Assembly (NCBI GenBank): GCA_021791055.1
Contig: JAJYXI010000046.1
Span: 1 to 64,000 of the forward strand
Direction of reading: 5' to 3'
DNA from: Nitrospirota bacterium
Lineage (GTDB): Bacteria > Nitrospirota > Thermodesulfovibrionia > Thermodesulfovibrionales > Dissulfurispiraceae
Length of the DNA: 64,000 nt
Below are positions 57,981 through 64,000 of the stretch, one piece after another. The notes beneath the pieces were generated by a model. The model worked only from the letters and a program-made list of their open reading frames with translations. It was not told the DNA's origin and did no database searches. Both the position numbers and the translations under genes were made by a program. The first letter of the stretch is position 1; the number at the start of each line of letters is the position of its first letter.

Positions 57981-59006
57981 TTATATTTCTCTTCCAACTG
58001 CCTGAGCTATCGGCCTTAGCTCTTTCATCAATTGTGCGAACATGTCTGGTTTCAAAGACTGCTCGCCGTCCGAAAGTGCCTCTTCAGGATTTGTGTGAAC
58101 CTCTATAATAAGCGCGTCAGCGCCTGCTGCAACAGAAGCCTTTGCCATTGGTGCAACCAAATCCCACTTGCCGACGCCATGGCTCGGATCAACGACTACC
58201 GGCAGATGGGTCAGCTTCTTGAGCACAGGCACTGCGCTCAGATCGAGGGTATTTCTTGTTGCTGTTTCGAATGTCCTTATGCCCCTCTCGCAGAGCATGA
58301 CATTCTGGTTTCCGCGGGACATTATATATTCAGCAGACATGAGCCACTCTTTTATTGTTGCGGAAAGTCCGCGCTTCAAAAGAACAGGCTTGTCAACAGA
58401 TCCCACCTCAAGGAGGAGTCTGAAATTCTGCATATTTCTCGCTCCTATCTGGATTATGTCCGCGTACTCAACGATTACATCCATATCGCGGGGGTCCATT
58501 ATCTCTGTGATTATCGGGAGGCCTGTCTTCTCCCTCGCTTCTGCAAGGTATCTGAGACCCTCTTCGCCGAGTCCCTGAAATGAATAGGGAGATGTCCTCG
58601 GTTTGTAAGCGCCGCCTCTGAGAAATGTTGCTCCTCCATCCTTCACCTTCTCTGCTATGGTCATCAGTATGGTCTTGTTCTCGACAGCACAGGGGCCTGC
58701 CATCACAAGAATCTTCTTGCCGCCGATGATATTGTCCCTCACATTTATCTCTGAATTTTCCTTCTTGAATTCACGGCTTGCGAGCTTGTAGGGCTTTAGT
58801 ATCCTCACCACATTCTCAACGCCTGCCATTGCACGAATGGCATCCTCTTCCTCTTCTGTAACCTTCGCTGTATCTCCAATTACGCCGATAATAGTCCTCT
58901 CTGTTCCCTGGGATACGGTTGCCTTCAGTCCTTTGCTCTCAAGCTTTTTAAGGACATGCTTTACATTCTCTTCCGGCGCATCCGGGCTCAGCACTATGAT
59001 ATCCAT
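57981..59006 (-). CDS. aroF: 3-Deoxy-7-phosphoheptulonate synthase
   Basis: DAHP synthase condenses PEP and erythrose-4-phosphate. The 341-residue product is of the AroA-beta/KDO8PS-like type: an N-terminal ferredoxin-like regulatory part ([19 protein letters not shown]), then [38 protein letters not shown], and [15 protein letters not shown]. It is normal in length. It lies between hisC and tyrA. Confidence 0.94.
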   Translation of the reverse strand: MDIIVLSPDAPEENVKHVLKKLESKGLKATVSQGTERTIIGVIGDTAKVTEEEEDAIRAMAGVENVVRILKPYKLASREFKKENSEINVRDNIIGGKKILVMAGPCAVENKTILMTIAEKVKDGGATFLRGGAYKPRTSPYSFQGLGEEGLRYLAEAREKTGLPIITEIMDPRDMDVIVEYADIIQIGARNMQNFRLLLEVGSVDKPVLLKRGLSATIKEWLMSAEYIMSRGNQNVMLCERGIRTFETATRNTLDLSAVPVLKKLTHLPVVVDPSHGVGKWDLVAPMAKASVAAGADALIIEVHTNPEEALSDGEQSLKPDMFAQLMKELRPIAQAVGREI

Positions 59007-59032
59007 AATCTCCTCCTCTATTATTTAATTGC

Positions 59033-60139
59033 TCAATTACTCCAAGACTTAATCACTATTTTCAATGCCTCGATAAAGCGTTCATTTTCCTCCGGCAATC
59101 CTATGGTAACCCTTATCTCCCTCGGCCCCACAGTCCTTATAATCACACCCATTCTCAGAAGGGCCTCGTAAATATTTTTTGAGTCTGTGTTTAAAGGCAT
59201 ATATACGAAATTCGCTTCTGTAGGGACATATGTTATTCCCATGGAATCAAGCTCCCTATAAAGAAATTTCTTGCCCTGTTCATTAATCTCAATCGACTTC
59301 TTTAGGTGTTCGTCATCCGTTAATGCATGCATTGCTGCAAGCTGCGAAAGGGTGTTTGTATTAAACGGCCCTCTGATTTTATTCATCTCTGTTATTATAT
59401 CCTTCCTGGCTATACCATAGCCTATTCTCAGCCCTGCAAGTCCGTAAGCCTTTGAGAATGTCCTGAGAATAAGGATATCCCTGCCGCCAGCAAAATAGTT
59501 GAGAATATCAGGATACTCGGAATCCATTACATACTCGTAATATGCCTCGTCCACTATCACAAGCACGCCATCAGGAACTCTATTCATGAATCTCTCAAAT
59601 TCATCCCTATTATTAATAGTTCCTGTGGGATTATTTGGATTTGCAATAAAGATTATCTTTGTCCTATCGGTAGTGGTATCTGCTATCCCAGCCAAATCAT
59701 GCCTGTAATCCAGAAGCGGCACCTCTTTGATTATTCCTCCGACAGATTTTACTGCTATGGAATAAGCAACAAATGACGGTGTTGCCATTACAGCCTCATC
59801 ACCGGGCCCCACGAATGTCCTGACAGCAATATCTATCAGCTCATTCGAGCCATTGCCGAGGATAATCTCATCGCTATCTACATTCAGCCTTTCAGAGATA
59901 GCGCTCTTTAGATAGTAGCCGTTGCTATCCGGATAACGGCTCAGCTCATGCCCGTTTTGGAAGAATTTCCTTAATGCCTCCACTGCCTTTTTAGACGGGC
60001 CGAGCGGATTTTCATTGGATGCCAGTTTTATGCTCCCCTTTATGCCCAATTCCCGCTCAAGCTCCTTAACGGGCTTTCCGGGCACATACGGCTTTATCTT
60101 GGATACATACTCCAGAGGTATTATCTTATTTTTTGGCAC
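59033..60139 (-). CDS. hisC: Histidinol-phosphate aminotransferase-like enzyme
   Basis: The product is a fold-type I aminotransferase of about 368 residues: KLASNENPLGPSKKAVE, GNGSNELIDI, IANPNNPTGTINN, DEAYYEYV and the PLP lysine in RTFSKAYGLAGLRIGYG. In this cluster it probably makes phenylalanine or tyrosine from their keto acids, or acts in histidine synthesis, or both. I place the start at the GTG at 60139 with AAGGGAA nine bases upstream; ATGs further up (60166, 60184) would overlap pheA. Confidence 0.9.
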   Translation of the reverse strand: MPKNKIIPLEYVSKIKPYVPGKPVKELERELGIKGSIKLASNENPLGPSKKAVEALRKFFQNGHELSRYPDSNGYYLKSAISERLNVDSDEIILGNGSNELIDIAVRTFVGPGDEAVMATPSFVAYSIAVKSVGGIIKEVPLLDYRHDLAGIADTTTDRTKIIFIANPNNPTGTINNRDEFERFMNRVPDGVLVIVDEAYYEYVMDSEYPDILNYFAGGRDILILRTFSKAYGLAGLRIGYGIARKDIITEMNKIRGPFNTNTLSQLAAMHALTDDEHLKKSIEINEQGKKFLYRELDSMGITYVPTEANFVYMPLNTDSKNIYEALLRMGVIIRTVGPREIRVTIGLPEENERFIEALKIVIKSWSN

Positions 60140-60143
60140 AGCG

Positions 60144-61247
60144 CTATTCCCTTTCAGTTCTTTCATCGATAGGATATGAGCCAAGATGTTTTAAATAGAG
60201 GCATGTCTCTTTTATTCCTTCTACTGCCTTTCTAACCTTTTTGTCTTCTATATGACCTTCCATGTCAACAAAGAAGATATACTCCCACGCCCTCCTCTTT
60301 GATGGCCTCGATTCTATCTTCGTCAGATTTATCTTTGATTTTCTGAATGGAAGCAGTACATCATAAAGGGCTCCCGGCCTATCCTTCACAGAAAACAGTA
60401 TGGATGTCTTGTCTTTACCGGATTTTGACGGGTAATCCTTGGATATCACCAGAAACCTTGTATAGTTGTTTTTATTATCCTCTATATGCCTCTCCACAAA
60501 CTGCAGGTCATAGACCCTCGCAGCAAGCTCGCTGGCAATAGCAGCGGCTTCTTCGTCCTGCGAAGCAATCTCTGCTGCCCTCGCAGTGCTCGTGGATTCA
60601 AGTATCGGGATATTGGGCATATTTGCCTCAAGCCAAACCCTGCACTGGGCAGTAGCCTGTGGATGGGAATATATCTTTTTCACCTTTTCCCTTTCCCCGC
60701 TTTTTGACAGGAGGTTGTGCGAAACCTCTAAAAGCACTTCTGCTGATATCTTCAGGTCATAATCCATGAACATATCAAGGGTATAGCTGACAACGCCTTC
60801 ATTGGAGTTCTCGATGGGAACGACTCCATAATTCACCATCCCGCTCTCTGTCTCATCAAACACAGCCTTTATACTGTCAACAGGAATATACCTTGCGGAA
60901 AAACCAAAATGTCTCATGGCAGCAAGGTTGGTAAATGTCCCTTCAGGCCCGAGGTATGCCACTTTTAGGGGTTCTTCGAGGGAAAGGGATGCTGACATTA
61001 TTTCCCTGAAAATAACCCTCAATGCATCATTGGGGAAAGGCCCCTTATTTAATGCAGTGATGCGCTCAAGGATTGCCCTCTCACGTTCGGGCTGGTGAAA
61101 CTTTAGATTGGCCTTCCTCTTTATATTGGCTATTTCTATGGCTGTGTTCGCCCTTTTGTTTAAAAGCCCAAGCATCTCCGCATCGATTCCATCTATCTCT
61201 TCCCTGAGTTTTTCGAGGCCGGCGATTATCTCTTTGTTTTCGGACAT
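60144..61247 (-). CDS. pheA: Chorismate mutase / prephenate dehydratase
   Basis: This 367-residue bifunctional enzyme has an N-terminal AroQ chorismate mutase helix bundle (LREEIDGIDAEMLGLLNKRANTAIEIA), the prephenate dehydratase core with YLGPEGTFTNLAAMRHFG, IPIENSNEGVVSYTLDMF and the TRFLVIS catalytic motif (NNYTRFLVI). A C-terminal ACT domain (SVKDRPGALYDVLLPF, KIESRPSKRRAWEYIFFVD) gives phenylalanine feedback. It is the first of the aromatic cluster. Confidence 0.95.
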   Translation of the reverse strand: MSENKEIIAGLEKLREEIDGIDAEMLGLLNKRANTAIEIANIKRKANLKFHQPERERAILERITALNKGPFPNDALRVIFREIMSASLSLEEPLKVAYLGPEGTFTNLAAMRHFGFSARYIPVDSIKAVFDETESGMVNYGVVPIENSNEGVVSYTLDMFMDYDLKISAEVLLEVSHNLLSKSGEREKVKKIYSHPQATAQCRVWLEANMPNIPILESTSTARAAEIASQDEEAAAIASELAARVYDLQFVERHIEDNKNNYTRFLVISKDYPSKSGKDKTSILFSVKDRPGALYDVLLPFRKSKINLTKIESRPSKRRAWEYIFFVDMEGHIEDKKVRKAVEGIKETCLYLKHLGSYPIDERTERE

Positions 61248-61288
61248 AGTTTTTAATGATACAGCAATATTCCTTATTTTTTCAATGG

Positions 61289-62698
61289 TTAGAGCCTGTG
61301 GAGTCTTATGATATTAGGTTTTCCAAGAAACGGCGAGCTTGCAACAAAGACAATGCTGTCACCTTTTTCAGCCAGTCTTTCTTTAATCAGAGATTTTTCT
61401 ATCTCTGACATAAACTTAGCATCGAGGATTTCCATATCCCTGCGCCTTATCAATTTGGCAGAGGTCCCCCAATAAAGCGGAGTCCTCCTCAAGACATGCT
61501 CATCAGGGGTAAAGGCGATTACAGGCACATCAGGCCTGAGTTTAGACAAAAGCCCTGCTGTGAATCCAGAGCGGGTAAAGACCACAATGGCCTTTGCACC
61601 TATGTCGTGGGCAGCCTTGCATGCACCGTCAGCAACGGCCTCTGGAAATGTGTTTCCTATATGGTATGCGGATACAGTCCTTTGGGCGGAACTCGCCTCT
61701 GTATATTTTATTATCATGTCCATCATTTTCACAGACTCAACCGGATATTTGCCAACTGTTGTTTCCGCTGAAAGCATCAATGCATCTGTCCCGTCCAGCA
61801 CGGCATTTGCAACATCCGTAGCCTCAGCCCTTGTGGGCCTTGTATGCTGTGTCATGGACTCAAGCATCTGCGTGGCTGTTATCACAAGTTTACCTTTTTT
61901 GTTTGCAAGGTCAATGAGCATTTTTTGGATCACCGGCACCTTCTCTGTGGGCATTTCCACTCCAAGATCTCCCCTCGCAACCATAATCCCATCAACAATG
62001 TCCATAATCTCATCGATATTATCCAGCGCCTCCGGTTTTTCTATCTTGGCTATCAAAGGAGGCAGTTTTACCCTCTTTGTTTTTGCCCAATTCAATACAA
62101 GCTCGATATCCTCTGCCGTCCTCACAAATGATATGGCGACATAATCAACACCCATCTTAAGGCCGAATTCGAGGTCTTTCCTGTCTTTCTCTGTAAATGC
62201 AGGAAGAGAGGTCTTTGAAAAAGGCAGATTAACGCCCTTTTTTGATTTTAAAAGCCCGCCTTCAACGACCTTTGCCTTTAATGCCTTGCTTGTTTTGCCG
62301 ATTACATTAAATTTTACAAGACCATCATCAATGAGAATCTTTTCGCCTTCTCTGACATCCCTTAATAAGGCTGGATAAGATATGTACAGTGATTTGTTAT
62401 TACTTATATCGGTGCCGGGATAGAGAAAAATTTCATCCCCTGTCTTTAACATCACAGAATCCCCTTCAACATTCCCTATCCTTATCTTTATCCCCTGCAA
62501 GTCCTGAAGAATAGAGACCACTTTCTTCTGTCTTGAAGATTCTTCTCTGACAAGAGCTGCGACCTTTTGATGTGTCTCATAATCTCCGTGGGAAAAATTC
62601 AGGCGGGCAACATCCATCCCGCTTCTAATCAAAGCGCTGATTATCTTTCTGCTGTCAGACGCAGGGCCTATTGTGCAGACTATCTTTGCTTTACGCAT
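61289..62698 (-). CDS. pyk: Pyruvate kinase
   Basis: Pyruvate kinase makes pyruvate and ATP from PEP. The 469-residue product shows AKIVCTIGPASDSRK, MDVARLNFSHGD, SFVRTAEDIEL, KIEKPEALDNIDEI, VARGDLGVEMP and ATQMLESMTQHTRPTRAEATDVANAVLDGTDA (metal and substrate site). The C-terminal domain is complete. It lies between nadB and pheA, and its end is 41 nt from pheA. Confidence 0.96.
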   Translation of the reverse strand: MRKAKIVCTIGPASDSRKIISALIRSGMDVARLNFSHGDYETHQKVAALVREESSRQKKVVSILQDLQGIKIRIGNVEGDSVMLKTGDEIFLYPGTDISNNKSLYISYPALLRDVREGEKILIDDGLVKFNVIGKTSKALKAKVVEGGLLKSKKGVNLPFSKTSLPAFTEKDRKDLEFGLKMGVDYVAISFVRTAEDIELVLNWAKTKRVKLPPLIAKIEKPEALDNIDEIMDIVDGIMVARGDLGVEMPTEKVPVIQKMLIDLANKKGKLVITATQMLESMTQHTRPTRAEATDVANAVLDGTDALMLSAETTVGKYPVESVKMMDMIIKYTEASSAQRTVSAYHIGNTFPEAVADGACKAAHDIGAKAIVVFTRSGFTAGLLSKLRPDVPVIAFTPDEHVLRRTPLYWGTSAKLIRRRDMEILDAKFMSEIEKSLIKERLAEKGDSIVFVASSPFLGKPNIIRLHRL

Positions 62699-62699
62699 G

Positions 62700-64000
62700 T
62701 TATGTCACCTTCGTTCCTTCAGGCGTTCTTACTACAATTATATGCCTCTGCCAGTTTTCTCCTCTTTCCTTGTAATCCGACCGGTAGTGGGCGCCGACAC
62801 TCCCCTTCCTCTCCAATGCGGCCTCTGTAATCATGAATGCCACTGTAAGCATATTCTTTAACTCAAGTCCTCTCCTCGTATTAAAATCCATGTCTAATAT
62901 AGATCTCCACATTGAAAGATTTTCCATTGCCTCATTAAGAGAGACACCGCACCTTATTATTCCGACCTTTTCCCACATGAGCCTTCTGAGCGATGTCCTC
63001 ACTTCTTCCAGATCAAAATCAGGCGCGGATATATCAGAGGTTTTTCTTTCTTGACCCTTGACCTTTGACCCTTGACCCTCTTGCTGCGAAGCAGCAACTC
63101 CTGCCCGGTAGCCATACACAAGCCCTTCAAGGAGGCTGTTGCTTGCAAGCCTGTTGGCGCCGTGAACGCCTGTGCATGCAACCTCCCCTGCTGCATACAA
63201 TCCCTCTATGCTTGTAGCACCATTTATATCTGTTTTTACGCCTCCCATCATATAGTGCGCTGCAGGCGATACAGGTATTAAATCCCTTGTTATGTTCAAA
63301 TCGTACTGAAGGCATGTGGAATAAATCCTCGGAAATCTTTTCTTAACAAATTCCGAATCCCGATGCGTAAGATCAAGATAGACATGGCTGCTGTTTGTCC
63401 TCACCATCTCCGATATTATTGCCCTCGAGACCACATCCCTCGGTGCAAGCTCTGCATCAGGATGGTAATTTTTCATAAACGGTTCTTTAAAGATATTCTT
63501 TAAAATTGCGCCTTCTCCCCTCATAGCCTCGCTCAATAGAAATTGTGGGGCAGACGGAGCAAAAAGAACTGTGGGATGAAACTGCACAAACTCCATGTCC
63601 TCAAGAATAGCTCCTGCCCTGTATGCAATGGCCATGCCGTCTCCGGTCGCAACAGCAGGGTTTGTTGTTCTTGAAAATATCTGCCCTGCGCCTCCTGTTG
63701 CGAGCAGGGTTGCCTTTGCATGAATGGCAATCAACTCCGAACCCGGAACTCCAAACTCCGAACTTTTTAAAACATACGCTCCTTTGCATCTTTCATCTTC
63801 AACAATAAGGTCAACAACTGTATAGAATTGCATCCTCTGGATTGTTGTGAAAGACCTAACCTTATTCACTAAAACCCTTAATAATTCCCTGCCAGTAGAG
63901 TCGCCGTGAGCGTGCAGTATCCTCCGCTTTGTATGTGCTGCCTCCATTGTGAATGCTAATTTTGTGCCTTCCTTATCAAACTCTGCGCCCCACTCTATAA
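62700..64000 (-). CDS. nadB: L-Aspartate oxidase, partial
   Basis: NadB oxidises aspartate to iminoaspartate for NAD synthesis. The gene runs past the window end; the frame just before the visible ATG reads IEWGAEFDKEGTKLAF, so that ATG is internal. The visible 433 residues have LLATGGAGQIFSRTTNPAVATGDG, VQFHPTVL, ISPAAHYMMGGV-like SPAAHYMMGGVKTD and CTGVHGANRLASNSLLEGLV (flavin and substrate binding). Two heptamer-repeat insertions are present (GQGSKVKGQER near the linker, and EFGVPGSEL). The N-terminal FAD-binding GxGxxG lies outside. Confidence 0.92.
   Translation of the reverse strand, partial: IEWGAEFDKEGTKLAFTMEAAHTKRRILHAHGDSTGRELLRVLVNKVRSFTTIQRMQFYTVVDLIVEDERCKGAYVLKSSEFGVPGSELIAIHAKATLLATGGAGQIFSRTTNPAVATGDGMAIAYRAGAILEDMEFVQFHPTVLFAPSAPQFLLSEAMRGEGAILKNIFKEPFMKNYHPDAELAPRDVVSRAIISEMVRTNSSHVYLDLTHRDSEFVKKRFPRIYSTCLQYDLNITRDLIPVSPAAHYMMGGVKTDINGATSIEGLYAAGEVACTGVHGANRLASNSLLEGLVYGYRAGVAASQQEGQGSKVKGQERKTSDISAPDFDLEEVRTSLRRLMWEKVGIIRCGVSLNEAMENLSMWRSILDMDFNTRRGLELKNMLTVAFMITEAALERKGSVGAHYRSDYKERGENWQRHIIVVRTPEGTKVT
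63047..63082. repeat. 7-nt-period GACCCTT repeat in nadB
   Basis: GACCCTT, GACCTTT, GACCCTT, GACCCTC units encode GQGSKVKGQE in the helical domain, in frame. Confidence 0.88.
63733..63767. repeat. 7-nt-period AACTCCG repeat in nadB
   Basis: AACTCCG, AACCCGG, AACTCCA, AACTCCG, AACTTTT units encode SSEFGVPGSELI, in frame. Confidence 0.85.

Noticed and set aside
60139-60184. ATG at 60184 as hisC start
   Set aside because: It would overlap the pheA end by about 40 nt and has no Shine-Dalgarno sequence; the GTG at 60139 has one and aligns with the usual start of the family.

Overview
The window is a gene-dense bacterial chromosome segment, with most genes on the minus strand in tightly packed operons, and no rRNA, phage or CRISPR. 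Split two-subunit pyruvate carboxylase, a split cytochrome b with a Rieske protein, two-component sigma-54 control and the general look of the proteins suggest an anaerobic or microaerobic Gram-negative bacterium such as a member of the Nitrospirota (Thermodesulfovibrionia-like). That placement is an impression from protein resemblance, not a computed result.

Layout: 0-6 kb holds small conserved hypothetical proteins, then the minus-strand operon lipA - aminotransferase - hom - tusA - moeB. 6-17 kb holds a cold-shock gene, the operon zinc-ribbon protein - P-type ATPase - purC - mazG, pyruvate carboxylase (pycA, pycB) and the pair htpX - purE. Both the ATPase-purC operon and the htpX-purE operon start with a predicted yybP-ykoY (Mn2+) riboswitch that ends in a transcription terminator. 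17-33 kb is an ion and osmotic-stress region: a RelE/Phd-type toxin-antitoxin pair, three transporter genes broken by internal deletions (a CaCA exchanger, a Kef-type antiporter and ChrA), and an intact overlapping operon of gpgS, an M23 endopeptidase, a second glycosyltransferase, a channel-like membrane protein and an intact cation/proton antiporter. Beside it lie glycerate kinase, a mannosyl-3-phosphoglycerate-phosphatase-like HAD protein and glgC. Together these could make and manage a glucosylglycerate-type compatible solute.

33-38 kb encodes a GlrK/QseG/GlrR-like set (histidine kinase, lipoprotein, sigma-54 activator). It is followed by two palindromic candidate enhancers and a near-perfect sigma-54 promoter in front of a small exported protein. 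Then come a small membrane ORF, an unassigned RNA-like fold, and tRNA-Glu and tRNA-Lys. 38-46.5 kb has aconitase, a 206-bp inverted-repeat element and the plus-strand run lysA - dapF - PilZ - dapA - thioredoxin-like - HDOD - P-loop NTPase. 46.5-64 kb returns to the minus strand: two peptide ABC-transporter ATPases, Rieske/cytochrome b genes, an IHF/HU gene, sppA, rpsA, ispH, plsC, cmk, the aromatic amino acid cluster aroA - tyrA - aroF - hisC - pheA, then pyk and nadB (cut by the window edge).

Across the window, short tracts with a 7-8-nt period, often two arms in inverted orientation and each with its own repeat word, occur between genes and also in frame inside core enzymes. A separate C/G-rich palindrome is inserted in frame in hom, dapF, aroA and a small exported protein. 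These dispersed elements, the Mn-riboswitch/purine-gene pairing, the osmotic operon and the collapsed transporter genes are the most unusual aspects of the window.
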